Shown: piece by piece, positions 8,712 to 16,472 of the stretch
Numbering within the stretch: the stretch's first letter is position 1
Layout of the letters: each line of letters begins with the position of its first letter
NCBI GenBank assembly: GCA_004298505.1
Contig: SCRO01000091.1
Span: 1 to 33,240, forward strand
From: Rhodanobacter sp.
GTDB taxonomy: Bacteria > Pseudomonadota > Gammaproteobacteria > Xanthomonadales > Rhodanobacteraceae
DNA length: 33,240 bases
Direction: 5' to 3'
The notes under the pieces: model-generated
Told to the model about the DNA's origin: nothing
Databases searched by the model: none
What the model saw: only the letters and a program-made list of their open reading frames with translations
Translations under genes and position numbers: made by a program

Positions 8712-10108
8712 GCGAACCACCCATGCAGCATCCAGCCGTCCCGCTCGCCCGGCGCGCAGAACGCCCACGCGCGCTGACCCTGCGCAGTTTCCACCAGGTA
8801 GTAATCGCGACACACTTCGCCGCCATCCCACCAGCCGGTTTCCAGCCGTTCCGGACCGGCCAGGATGCGTGGCGCCAGGCCGCGCAGCGGAATCGGCCGC
8901 TGCAGCAGCCAGGTCGGCCGCGGATGCGGCTCGCACGCGCCATCGTCGCGGCTGGTGATGGCCTGGGCCCGCTCGGGACGTGGATCGCTGGTGCTGCCCA
9001 GCTGATACACCGCGCGATCGCCCAGTCGCGCACGCAGGCGTTCGCGCAGCTGCTCGATCGGCAGCGCGTTGGCGGGTCGCTCGTCGAACAGGTCGCGTCC
9101 GGCCGGCACGAAGGCAGGCAGGTCGCGCGCGATCAGGCGCAAAGCCAGTACCGGTTCGGGCAGTTGCACCTGTTCCAGCCGTCCACGCGCCACCTCGAAC
9201 AGCATGCCGGCATCGCGTTCCGGCGCCAGCAAACCGACCGGCACATCAGTGTTTCCCTGGCGATGTTCCAGTCGCAGCGTGAAACGCTGCACGCCGCCAT
9301 CGCGACCGGTCAGCCACGCGGCCAGATCCGCCGTCATGCGGCGCACCGGGAAGATCAGCGCGGGGAGATTTTCCACCTCCTGCAGCAACTCGATGCGCAG
9401 GTCGAAACGGTCCGGCGGACGAAAGCTGTCCAGTCCGGCCGGTGCCTCGCCGGTCAGGCGATCCAGCGCCAGCAGCAGCGGCGCGCCGAAGCGCCGGCGC
9501 AAGCCGTCGCGCGGCAGCTGCAGCAACTGGCCGAGCGTGCGGATGCCCATGCCGGGAAGCGCCTCGCTGGCGTCCGCGGGCAACCGGCTCTGCTGCAGCG
9601 GCACGCGCTGCAAGGCATGCCGCAACGTTTCGGGCGCCAGCACCGCCTGGCCATCGGCCACACCAGCCAGCACATAGGCGGCATGCGCGGTGGGCGCGGC
9701 GCTGATCCGATGGCGAAAACCCAGCGCGCCAAACTCCTCGCGCAGCAGGCTTTCCAGTCGCGGCCAGGGGCCGAACAAGCCCATGCTGCGACTGACTTCC
9801 AGCACGATGGCATGCGGCAGCAGGCAAACCTCGGAGCTGTAGCGATAAGCCACCGCGGCAAGGAACTGCTGCCAGCGCAGCACCGATTCGGGCTCGTACG
9901 GCAAGGCATCGAAGCGCGCCAGCAAGGCTTGCGCGGCGCTCAGCCGCTGGCCGATGTGCAGGCCGGCCTCACGCGCGGTGGCGTTCGCCGCCACGATGCT
10001 GCGCGCGTTGGCCGCGCCGGCCACCAGCACCAGCGGGCCGGCCGTGGGCCGGCGGCGGAGGACTCCGTCCAGCGCCAGTTGCGGCAGCAATACACAGGCC
10101 CAGAGCAT
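8708..10108 (-). CDS. imuB: ImuB, Y-family polymerase-like mutasome protein
   Basis: The 466-residue product has the fold of a Y-family translesion polymerase but lacks the catalytic acids. The N-terminus reads [15 protein letters not shown] where an active enzyme has D-x-D-x-F-F, and [12 protein letters not shown] replaces the S-x-D-E motif. This is the known state of ImuB, which acts as a hub that binds the beta clamp, ImuA and DnaE2 rather than as a polymerase. A helix-hairpin-helix part ([19 protein letters not shown], about 183-201) and a C-terminal tail are present. It starts 12 bases after imuA and overlaps dnaE2. Confidence 0.95.
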   Translation of the reverse strand: MLWACVLLPQLALDGVLRRRPTAGPLVLVAGAANARSIVAANATAREAGLHIGQRLSAAQALLARFDALPYEPESVLRWQQFLAAVAYRYSSEVCLLPHAIVLEVSRSMGLFGPWPRLESLLREEFGALGFRHRISAAPTAHAAYVLAGVADGQAVLAPETLRHALQRVPLQQSRLPADASEALPGMGIRTLGQLLQLPRDGLRRRFGAPLLLALDRLTGEAPAGLDSFRPPDRFDLRIELLQEVENLPALIFPVRRMTADLAAWLTGRDGGVQRFTLRLEHRQGNTDVPVGLLAPERDAGMLFEVARGRLEQVQLPEPVLALRLIARDLPAFVPAGRDLFDERPANALPIEQLRERLRARLGDRAVYQLGSTSDPRPERAQAITSRDDGACEPHPRPTWLLQRPIPLRGLAPRILAGPERLETGWWDGGEVCRDYYLVETAQGQRAWAFCAPGERDGWMLHGWFA

Positions 10109-10120
10109 GTCCGCCGGCCA

Positions 10121-10747
10121 TCAATGCAACGCGGCATACGGCAGCGATACCGGCTGCGCCGGCACCACGCCACCCCGGCATTTGCGTACCCACACCCGCG
10201 CGCGCGGCACAGCTTCCAGCTCCAGCCGCAGCGCCGCCGGCGAGGCATTGCCCAGATGGCGCCGGTCGCGGAACGCGAACGCCAGCGCGCGACCGCTGTC
10301 AGCGGCCACCTGCAGTCGGCGCAGCGCACGGTCGTCGGCCTGCCGCGGCCACGCCAGCACCGCCGCGCAACTACCCGAACGCAGGCATTGCTCCATCGCC
10401 CACAGCACATCGCGTTCCGCCGCGGTGACGATCTCGACCCGGCGCATGTCCACGCCATGCTGGCGCCAGCCAGCCACGCACGGCGCGTACGGCGGCGTCA
10501 CCAGCACCAGCGGCCGCGCACCATGGCTGAGCCGGGCCAGCGCGGGCAGCACCAATTGCAGCTCGCCCACGCCGTCCAGCGGCAACAGGATTTCCGACAA
10601 CGCGGCGGCCGGCCAGCCGCCACTGGGCAGCACCGCATCCAGCGCCGCCCAACCGGTCGGCTGCTCGCCAGTGGGCACCGACGCGGCGCGGCCACGCCAG
10701 ACCTGGCGCGCGTCCAGCCGCGACGACAAGGGCACCACCGCACTCAT
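10121..10747 (-). CDS. imuA: ImuA, RecA/SulA-like mutasome accessory protein
   Basis: The 208-residue product matches the short ImuA type of gammaproteobacteria. It is RecA-like, with a region equivalent to a Walker site (GGWPAAALSEILLP, about 43-56) that has lost the GKT motif, and a later hydrophobic beta-strand pattern (ARPLVLVTPPYAP). It helps ImuB and DnaE2 in translesion synthesis after DNA damage. Its ATG overlaps the lexA stop as ATGA, so expression is coupled to that of the repressor. Its place between lexA and imuB is the standard order in this operon. Confidence 0.92.
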   Translation of the reverse strand: MSAVVPLSSRLDARQVWRGRAASVPTGEQPTGWAALDAVLPSGGWPAAALSEILLPLDGVGELQLVLPALARLSHGARPLVLVTPPYAPCVAGWRQHGVDMRRVEIVTAAERDVLWAMEQCLRSGSCAAVLAWPRQADDRALRRLQVAADSGRALAFAFRDRRHLGNASPAALRLELEAVPRARVWVRKCRGGVVPAQPVSLPYAALH

Positions 10748-11367
10748 CAGCTGCCCCTCAACAGGCCCGCAAACAGGCCTTCGATGGCGAAATCCTCGCT
10801 GGGATCGGGGTCGATCGGCTGGTAGCCGGGACTGTTCGGCAGCAGCCGGATCACCTGGCCCTGCCAGTACAGCCGCTTGATCGTGAAGCGGTCGCCCTCG
10901 ACCCGCGCCGCCACCACCTGGCCATGCCGCGCCACCGGCGTGGCATGTACGCCAACCAGATCCTGGTCGAGGATGCCCTCGTCGCGCATCGAGTCGCCGA
11001 CCACTCGCACCAGGTAATCCGGGCGCAGGCGGAACAGCCAGCGCGATACCCGCAACGTGCGCTCGATCCGCGCTTCGGAGAACAGCGGCTCGCCGGCGGC
11101 GATCCGGCCCACCAGCGGCAACTCCATGGTGTCCACATCCAGCGCATCGGCTGAGTCCAGCAGGCGGATCCCGCGCGAACGGTTCGGCTCGATCGCCAGC
11201 CGCCCCTTGGCCTCCAGCGAACGCACGTGCTTGAGCACCGCGCTGACGTTGGGCAGTCCCATCGCCTGGCCGATCTCCTCCAGCGTGGGCGCGCGCCCCG
11301 CCTGCGCTACCCGCGCACGGATGAACTCGAGAATGTTGGACTGGCGGCTGGTCAGGTGCAGGCTCAT
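10747..11367 (-). CDS. lexA: LexA repressor (operon-specific, LexA2-like)
   Basis: The 206-residue SOS repressor has a winged-helix DNA-binding domain (about 1-68, with LTSRQSNILEFIR and PTLEEIGQAMGL) and a C-terminal peptidase domain. The self-cleavage bond A91-G92 (IAAGEP), nucleophile S126 (GDSMRDEG) and general base K164 (TIKRLYW) are all present, so RecA-stimulated autocleavage should work. Several xanthomonads carry two LexA proteins, and the one heading imuA-imuB-dnaE2 is the second type; that assignment is by context. The 40-bp palindrome directly before the start codon is its likely autoregulatory site. Confidence 0.96.
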   Translation of the reverse strand: MSLHLTSRQSNILEFIRARVAQAGRAPTLEEIGQAMGLPNVSAVLKHVRSLEAKGRLAIEPNRSRGIRLLDSADALDVDTMELPLVGRIAAGEPLFSEARIERTLRVSRWLFRLRPDYLVRVVGDSMRDEGILDQDLVGVHATPVARHGQVVAARVEGDRFTIKRLYWQGQVIRLLPNSPGYQPIDPDPSEDFAIEGLFAGLLRGS

Positions 11368-11368
11368 G

Positions 11369-11408
11369 GTTGCTATATTTTCACCTTTTCAGGTAAAAAT
11401 ATAGCAAC
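11369..11408. promoter_or_regulatory. 40-bp palindrome upstream of lexA, probable LexA operator
   Basis: GTTGCTATATTTTCACCT (11369-11386) and AGGTAAAAATATAGCAAC (11391-11408) are inverted repeats matching at 17 of 18 positions around TTTC. It lies one base from the lexA start codon, so it also covers the leader and the ribosome site. It does not contain the E. coli CTGT-N8-ACAG box. It most likely binds LexA and controls the whole operon. The transcribed palindrome could also hide the start codon region in a hairpin. Confidence 0.75.
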
Positions 11409-11531
11409 ATAGTGAGATGGCCGGACCGTACCCTCGCCAATCCGCGTCACCACGCGCTTTCTACCCGGTCGGCAGTGCCGCGATGGCCTTGATCGGATGT
11501 CGGGATTTCCCACCGATGCTTGGTGTTCGCG

Positions 11532-12131
11532 TTACCTGCAGCGCCTGAGCTGCGCCCCGTATTCGCGCGCCCGATGATCCACGGCGGCCGCGACCTGCAG
11601 CAGGTGGCGGTCGTGGCGCCAGTGGCCGCGGCGATAACCGCCGATGCCCTCGTGGTAGGCAATGTAGAGATGTCTGGGATCCCATTTTGAAATACCCAGC
11701 TCGCGATGGATGCGGTCCGTGTACCAGCCGAGAAAATCGAGCGAATCATCCATATCCTTGCGACTCTTGAACCAGCCGCCGGTCGCTTTCCGATATTCCT
11801 TCCACACCGGATCCTGTGCCTGCGCGTAGCCATACGCACTGGACCGGCGCGGCAGCGGGATGAACAGGAACCGCGGCCGTTTGGGACGCGCCTTGTGCTT
11901 GAACCCGGACTCGTGTTGCACGAACGCCATCAGCACGTTCACCGGCGTGCCCCAGCGTTTCTGCGCTGCACGGGCATCGTGGTACCAGCTCGGGTACTGG
12001 TCGAAAACCTGGCAGATGTTCTGGGTTCTGCGCGGCGGCGCGGTGGCACAGCCCCCCAGCACCAGTAGGCCAGCACCCACAGCCAGCACGCATAAAAAGC
12101 GCCACGCCGAGACATTCGATGCATTGTTCAT
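11532..12131 (-). CDS. lipoprotein lytic transglycosylase (SLT domain)
   Basis: The 199-residue product starts with a lipoprotein signal peptide ending in the lipobox LGGC (C28). A lysozyme-like SLT domain follows. The catalytic glutamate is E74 in VQHESGFKHKA, followed by SAYGYAQAQDPVW (which corresponds to the conserved GLMQ-type segment) and, near the end, YIAYHEGIGGY. Such enzymes cleave the glycan strands of peptidoglycan between MurNAc and GlcNAc. It should sit at the inner face of the outer membrane. The ATG at 12131 is preferred to the GTG two codons earlier. It stands alone, convergent with nothing, after the lexA promoter region. Confidence 0.85.
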   Translation of the reverse strand: MNNASNVSAWRFLCVLAVGAGLLVLGGCATAPPRRTQNICQVFDQYPSWYHDARAAQKRWGTPVNVLMAFVQHESGFKHKARPKRPRFLFIPLPRRSSAYGYAQAQDPVWKEYRKATGGWFKSRKDMDDSLDFLGWYTDRIHRELGISKWDPRHLYIAYHEGIGGYRRGHWRHDRHLLQVAAAVDHRAREYGAQLRRCR

Positions 12132-12184
12132 GCCCACAGGGTAATGGTCAGCGACTTCATGGCAACCCGTACCACGGTGGACGA

Positions 12185-13015
12185 TCAGTCGATGCGCATG
12201 CGCCGATAGCGCGCCTTAGCGATTTGCGCCAGTCCGAAGGCGATCAGCCCCGTGGCTACGACGCCCAGCAACCACGGGCCATAGGCTTGATCGCGCAGCG
12301 ACTGCAACGCCCCGGAGATACCCGCTGACTGGTTCGGCGCATGCCGCCAAGCGGCGTGAAGCAGGAACGCGCCGATGAGCCCGAACAGCGCGCCACGGGC
12401 TGCATAGCCAAGCACCAGCAGCCCCAGGATCGGAACGCGCAACGGCGTGTCGGAAAGGTCCATTCGCGTGTTCTTCTGGGGGCGAAAAGCCAGGATCCAC
12501 TGCACCAGCGCGAACATGACAATCCCGGCGCCGACACTGCCCACCAGCCAGCGGCCGCCCGGCAGTTGCAGTGCCATCGCCGTCAGGTGTTTCTGTGCTT
12601 GCCCATTGTTACCACCGTGACCGAAACCCAGCAACTGCCAGCCGGCGATGCCCACCAGCACGCAGTGCAGTGCGGCGCTCCACAGATGGTGGATACGCAG
12701 GGCGATCCGTTGAATGCTCCACCGATCCTCCGTGCATTGCGGATCCAATACGCTCAGTACCAGCTGCCACAACACATAGGCGAGCAGGCCCAACGCCAGC
12801 AGTGCCAGCATCACGCGCCCCAGCGGGACGTGGGCAAGTTTTGACATGGCGTCGTTGGATCCACTGGGATGCTGCGCGGGGTCAAACGCGGCGGCCAGCG
12901 CCAGGCCGCCGATCAACAGGTAGATCATGCCTTCAGCCACGACGCCGACGCGGGCAATCCACCGCAACCAGGGAGCGGCGCGGTGACCTTCGTGTTCGCC
13001 TGTTGTGCTGGACAT
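12185..13015 (-). CDS. DUF1206 membrane protein
   Basis: The 276-residue product has six hydrophobic segments arranged as three repeats of a two-helix unit. The repeats start near residues 15 (WLRWIARVGVVAEGMIYLLIGG), 108 (HHLWSAALHCVLVGIAG) and 196 (VPILGLLVLGYAARGALFGLIG). The repeated R/Y-G-x-x-Y/F-x-L-I-G pattern is that of DUF1206, an integral membrane family of unknown function. The ATG at 13015 is used; two codons before it would require a TTG start. It has no operon partner: the upstream DNA holds gene fragments. Confidence 0.85.
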   Translation of the reverse strand: MSSTTGEHEGHRAAPWLRWIARVGVVAEGMIYLLIGGLALAAAFDPAQHPSGSNDAMSKLAHVPLGRVMLALLALGLLAYVLWQLVLSVLDPQCTEDRWSIQRIALRIHHLWSAALHCVLVGIAGWQLLGFGHGGNNGQAQKHLTAMALQLPGGRWLVGSVGAGIVMFALVQWILAFRPQKNTRMDLSDTPLRVPILGLLVLGYAARGALFGLIGAFLLHAAWRHAPNQSAGISGALQSLRDQAYGPWLLGVVATGLIAFGLAQIAKARYRRMRID

Positions 13016-13083
13016 GACCAATCGAGGCCTGGTTGATGCGGGGAAGGATCCGGCTCCACGGGTAGCGATGGCGTGAGCGAACG

Positions 13084-13232
13084 GCTCGGCTGGTATTCAC
13101 GGATGGCCACGCCCGCTTGCAGCAGTTGCCGGTAGTACGTCTTGCTGGCGCGCGACACCAGTTGCGGTCGATGTGCGGCCCGGGTACCAGCGGCGTGACC
13201 TTGAGGCCACGCCGTGCCGCGACCGCCAGTCC
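13084..13232 (-). pseudogene. fragment of a cardiolipin synthase (PLD family)
   Basis: On the minus strand the frame from about 13232 reads GLAVAARRGLKVTPLVPGPHI and on to DRN. It then continues in another frame from 13161 as LVSRASKTYYRQLLQAGVAI, ending in EYQPS near 13084. Together these match the segment of cardiolipin synthases between the two phospholipase D motifs (AARRGVxVxxLVPG ... YYxxLLxAGVxIxEYQP). Both HKD catalytic motifs are absent and a frameshift separates the halves, so this is a remnant. Confidence 0.6.
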
Positions 13233-13306
13233 CTGGGGCTTGTGTAAATAAAGCCCGGGGTATGCAGGGAATTTGCATAAATAGGCGAAATCAAGCATTT
13301 CCGGAC

Positions 13307-13638
13307 ATGAAACAGATTGTGTGGCTCGGGAACAGCTAAGGATGATGTGCGAAACTTTCCCGTGGCGGCACGGCGCGAGGCGTGTTATCAGCTTGGCAAG
13401 TTACAGCAAGGCTTGGCGCCGGGCGACTGGAAGCCCATGCCAACTATCGGGCCCGGCGTGTGCGAAATCCGGATCCGGGATGAATCGGGTGCGTTCCGCG
13501 TGATCTACGCCCGTGATCTACGCCATGCAGGTTGCCGACGTTGTGCATGTGCTGCACGGCTTTCAGAAGAAAACACAGAAGACTCGGCTGCATGACATCC
13601 GTCTGGCGCAGGCCCGGCTGAACCTTGTGACGAGGTGA
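13307..13638 (+). pseudogene. higB: HigB-like toxin gene (RelE/Gp49 family) broken by two frameshifts
   Basis: The start ATGAAACAGATTGTGTGGCTC at 13307 gives MKQIVWLG. A one-base insertion near 13331 moves the rest to the frame TAKDDVRNFPVAARREACYQ and on to the segment IGPGVCEIRIRDESGAFRVIYA, the typical HigB/Gp49 core. A tandem duplication of 13 bases (CGTGATCTACGCC at 13499-13511 and again at 13512-13524) then shifts the frame again. Removing one copy restores AFRVIYAMQVADVVHVLHGF, then QKKTQKTRLHDIRLAQARLN and LVTR to the TGA at 13636. The intact ancestor would be an mRNA-cleaving toxin of about 105 residues. It is inactive as read here. Confidence 0.85.
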
Positions 13639-13727
13639 GCGGCAAGATCAGCAGTTTCAGCGTTGCCCTGCTGATCCGCTTGGCTGCGCGTGCAGGACTG
13701 CATCCGCAGCTACATCTAGCGGCTTGA
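13635..13727 (+). pseudogene. higA: C-terminal remnant of the HigA-like antitoxin
   Basis: Overlapping the end of the toxin remnant, a frame from GTG at 13635 reads GKISSFSVALLIRLAARAGL and ends HPQLHLAA. This matches the C-terminal end of XRE-type antitoxins partnered with HigB/Gp49 toxins (KxSxFSxDxLxxLAARAGLHPxLxLAA). The helix-turn-helix N-terminal two thirds are gone, so an internal deletion joined the toxin end to the antitoxin end. Confidence 0.65.
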
Positions 13728-13738
13728 TTCAGGGCTTT

Positions 13739-14032
13739 TCAAACCTCAGCGGTAGAGTGAACTTTCCGCGGCCAACGAGCGAGCAAGCGGCTTGGGCGCC
13801 GCGCACAAGCGCTCCCGTGGCGTTCCCGTAAAACGTGCCACTGGAACCCGAGCACTACTGCGTGGCCGCGCTGTGGCGGCTGGCACCAGGATTCCTCGGC
13901 GTCCACGGATGCCTCCTTGGAGAGGCAGCGCGGCGCAATCTCGGACTGATTCGGCACCAGCCAGTTGTAGAGCACGCTGCACAGCGCGAGGACACCGATG
14001 GCGGCGAGTACGTACAGGTAGATCATGGCCAT
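13739..14032 (-). CDS. hypothetical protein with N-terminal membrane anchor
   Basis: The 97-residue frame begins at the ATG at 14032 behind a good ribosome site (GGAG, 5 bases of spacing). Residues 3-27 (MIYLYVLAAIGVLALCSVLY and onward) form one membrane segment. The remainder is polar, with three cysteines (SEIAPRC, ESWCQPPQ) and a basic C-terminus. No family is recognised. The start region is convincing; the basic tail could be altered by decay, since the neighbouring DNA is full of broken genes. Confidence 0.45.
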   Translation of the reverse strand: MAMIYLYVLAAIGVLALCSVLYNWLVPNQSEIAPRCLSKEASVDAEESWCQPPQRGHAVVLGFQWHVLRERHGSACARRPSRLLARWPRKVHSTAEV

Positions 14033-14177
14033 CGTTACTCCGGGCCGGATCAGCATGAACCGGCCGTCATCTCTTGGCGACTTTCCGCTGGCGACTTCCT
14101 GCAGACCGTCAAGAGGTCGCGCGATCGCCCCGGGACGCGTAATCTGTGACACGCAACGATCCCACGTGAATCACTCC

Positions 14178-14816
14178 ATGCTTGTTTACGACGCCAAAAG
14201 CCCCGCACCGCGCTGTCTGCGCATGTTTTTGCTGGAGAAACATCTGCTGCTGCCGGCTGCGACCGTGGAGGTGTTTGCCGGCGAAAACCGGCAGCCGGCC
14301 TTTCTCGCGATCAACCCGGCCGGACAGACGCCGGCGTTGCGCTGCGACGATGGCACGACGCTGGGCGAGGCCGTCGCCATTGCCGAGTACCTGGAGGAAC
14401 TGCATCCGTCGCCGGCACTGGTCGGCAGCAACCCCGCCGAACGTGCGCAGACCCGGCAATGGTGGCGCAGGGTTGAACTCAACATCACCGAATTCATCCA
14501 CAATGCGTACCACTACGCCGAAGGCCTGCCGCGATTCGAGTCGCGAATTCCGGTGGTGCCCGGTGCGGCGGACGATCTGAAACGCGTGGCGCAGGATCGG
14601 CTGGCCTGGCTGGATACGATGTTCGGTACCGGTCCCTGGCTTTGCGGAGAGCGCTTCACCGCCGCCGACATCTGGCTGTACGTGTGGTTGGATTTCGCGC
14701 AATCGGTCAAGCAGCCGTTCGACCACACGCTGGCGCATATCGGCCCGTGGTTCGAGCGGGTGGCCGCGCGTCCCAGCGCTGCCGCCAGTCGGCGACTGAT
14801 CAACGCGGATGGTTGA
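14178..14816 (+). CDS. glutathione S-transferase family protein
   Basis: The 212-residue product has the two-domain GST layout. An N-terminal thioredoxin-like domain (1-78) has the entry motif SPAPRCLRMFLLEK, a cis-proline segment INPAGQTPALRCDDG (about 49-63) and the glutathione gamma-glutamyl contact region LGEAVAIAEYLEE. An all-helical C-terminal domain includes GERFTAADIWLYVWLDFA, the usual N-capping box region. It is probably a cytosolic detoxification or thiol-transfer enzyme; the subclass and substrate cannot be told. The ATG at 14178 is chosen because it starts the thioredoxin fold; the frame is open 51 codons further up. It stands alone. Confidence 0.9.
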   Translation: MLVYDAKSPAPRCLRMFLLEKHLLLPAATVEVFAGENRQPAFLAINPAGQTPALRCDDGTTLGEAVAIAEYLEELHPSPALVGSNPAERAQTRQWWRRVELNITEFIHNAYHYAEGLPRFESRIPVVPGAADDLKRVAQDRLAWLDTMFGTGPWLCGERFTAADIWLYVWLDFAQSVKQPFDHTLAHIGPWFERVAARPSAAASRRLINADG

Positions 14817-14838
14817 CATCAAACGGGTTGAATGAGCG

Positions 14839-15154
14839 ATGTGCTACTCGGCGCAGATCCAGACGGACTATCAAGTTCCAGCGCGAATGGGGCGCCGTCA
14901 TCAGCCTCTAGCGCTTCACCGAACTGTTCTGGCGCAAGCGCAAGGACGGCCAGTGGGTGAAGATTCCCAAGGCGATGCGCAATCACCGACGCGCCGCCGC
15001 CCGAAGTCCGGGCAGCCGGTCACGACCGCTGCATCGTGCCGATCAAACCCGGCAACGTCGACGGCTGAACCCCGACCCGGCAAACCTGCGCGCGCCGTAC
15101 GCGATCCTGGACGATCGCGAGCGGCCGTATTACGAGCACCGCATGGCGGCATGA
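14839..15154 (+). pseudogene. SRAP (YedK/HMCES-type) peptidase gene with internal deletion
   Basis: The start reads MCYSAQIQTDY, with the catalytic Cys2 that in SRAP proteins bonds covalently to abasic sites in single-stranded DNA. It continues, after a frameshift, as KFQREWGAVISL, a stop, RFTELFWRKRKDGQWVKIPK and AMRN. Then a large central part is missing and the sequence jumps to the C-terminal AITDAPPPEVRAAGHDRCIV, PIKPGNVDG, a frameshift at a lost tryptophan, and LNPDPANLRAPYAILDDRER plus PYYEHRMAA. Only about 105 codons remain of a protein that is normally over 200, with at least two frameshifts and a stop. The product cannot be functional. Confidence 0.8.
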
Positions 15155-15228
15155 AGCATGCCTCGCTGGCTTGAGCGGTCGCAGGCAAAGAGTCTCTGGA
15201 TATACTGTCCTTCCAAGGCCCGCAGCCG

Positions 15229-15453
15229 CTATTTCCACGGAGTGGCTTCGGCGAGGTAAGCGCACAAGTCGGCATCGTCAAGCTGCGTGATCAGCTCTGT
15301 CGCTGCGCCGAGATTGGCCACCTCCGCGTCCAGCGCCCTGTGCAGCACCTGGTCGCCTCCGATCCGCCCGAAAATCAACTCCACGCTGCCATAGGAACCT
15401 TCCATCAACGCGACCTGCCAGTGACCACCTTGCGCGTCGTCAAAGGTACGCAT
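15229..15453 (-). CDS. conserved small hypothetical protein (74 aa)
   Basis: The 74-residue product starts MRTFDDAQGGHWQVALMEGS and continues with YGSVELIFGRIGGD, a beta-rich N-terminal half, and ends in an acidic helical half (ELITQLDDADLCAYLAEATP). The ATG at 15453 has GAGG ten bases upstream. I recall similar short proteins in xanthomonad genomes without known function, but cannot name a family. It lies alone between two broken regions. Confidence 0.65.
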   Translation of the reverse strand: MRTFDDAQGGHWQVALMEGSYGSVELIFGRIGGDQVLHRALDAEVANLGAATELITQLDDADLCAYLAEATPWK

Positions 15454-15751
15454 GAGCAAGCATCCTCAAATGCGCCAATTTACACCCGCACGCGTGGGCA
15501 CTGAGCACGTAACTACTGCGCGTGTATCAATCAGGGCAACTCTGAACGCCGAGGGTTCGCCGTGACGCTGAACGAAATGCTGCTGCGGCGAGCGGCGACA
15601 AGCCAGCGTGAAACCGGGTGAGGCGCACGAATCGAACACTGACGGGGCTGCCGATTAACGCTTGAGCTCAGCCACCAGCAAACCGTGTAGCGACTTGACG
15701 GTAGGCTACAATGAAGTGCCAGGCGGCAGAGTCAGGTTGCCAACCTGGGCA

Positions 15752-15973
15752 TCAACGCGACAGCGTCCACGCCGACTCGATGTCGCGCTTCACCGCATCT
15801 TCCAGTCCAGCGGTGTCTGTGTCCTGCATGCCATGCACACAGCCATGTCGCATACCAGCGAAATCGCCATCATGGCGGAATGTCACCGACCAGTGGACGC
15901 GACCCGCATTCGGCAACTGGTACTCCCCCTCGTAGGCAAAGCCGTTGCTGGTCTCGCCGGAAATGTCAGTCAT
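15752..15973 (-). CDS. hypothetical protein (73 aa)
   Basis: The 73-residue product from the ATG at 15973 (AAGGA 8 bases upstream) reads MTDISGETSNGFAYEGEYQL, then RVHWSVTFRHDGDFAGMRHG, and ends with an acidic/basic helix (GLEDAVKRDIESAW). The even mix of residues and the good ribosome site suggest a real gene. No family is recognised. It may be the small cytosolic partner of something no longer present here. Confidence 0.55.
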   Translation of the reverse strand: MTDISGETSNGFAYEGEYQLPNAGRVHWSVTFRHDGDFAGMRHGCVHGMQDTDTAGLEDAVKRDIESAWTLSR

Positions 15974-16336
15974 GGCAGAAGTCCTTGCGGATGATTGTCT
16001 GGCAGCATAGGCCCTTGCCGCCGACAAAAGCTGATGACGCCGAAAGCAACCGGTGCAGATACTACTCGCCCCCTACCAGCATGCTGCGTCCGATCCTGAC
16101 GGCGCCATCGGCGCGACCTATGCCAGCGCGCGGTCAACGTCGGCGCCACCGGCCAGCGCGCTGGACGAGGTCAGGCAGCGGAAGCTGGAGCGACTCGCCT
16201 GCGGACGGCGCGCGATCTACGTCTGTCTGCTACGACGACGGTATGGCCGACTCGCGCCTGGTCATCCCGGCAGTCAAGGCTGGCAGCGCACGCAACATCA
16301 ACACGATTACCAAACTGGTCCAGCTCTGCGCCGCTC
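15974..16336. other. intergenic stretch with unidentified coding remnants
   Basis: No intact gene is seen. A short open piece at 16243-16341 reads MADSRLVIPAVKAGSARNIN and on to KLVQLCAAR. Before it another frame reads LDEVRQRKLERLACGRRAIY. These look like the tail of a decayed gene, but no family can be named. Confidence 0.3.
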
Positions 16337-16457
16337 GCTGAGTCAGCCAGATTTCATCCAGCTACAACTATCCCTCATCGAGCCGCCAGCCTGGCGCCGG
16401 ATCCAGCTCCCCAGCGAAGCCACCTTCTGGGACCTGCACTGCGCCATCAGGCGCTGA
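16337..16457 (+). pseudogene. N-terminal fragment of a plasmid pRiA4b ORF-3-like protein
   Basis: The frame reads FIQLQLSLIEPPAWRRIQLP followed by SEATFWDLHCAIRR and a stop. This is the characteristic opening of the pRiA4b ORF-3 family (YQLKxxLxxxxPPIWRRIxVPxxxTFxDLHxxIQ). Only about 35 of some 180 residues remain, so it is a fragment. The function of the family is unknown; its genes often travel on plasmids and islands. Confidence 0.6.
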
Positions 16458-16472
16458 TATCGGTCGCTCCGA

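Noticed and set aside
8723-10825. A 700-codon open frame on the plus strand opposite imuB and imuA
   Set aside because: It is the antisense shadow of high-GC coding DNA, rich in Arg, Gln and His with no domain. The minus-strand genes are certain.
11369-11408. E. coli-type SOS box
   Set aside because: CTGT-N8-ACAG is not present; the palindrome has a different core.
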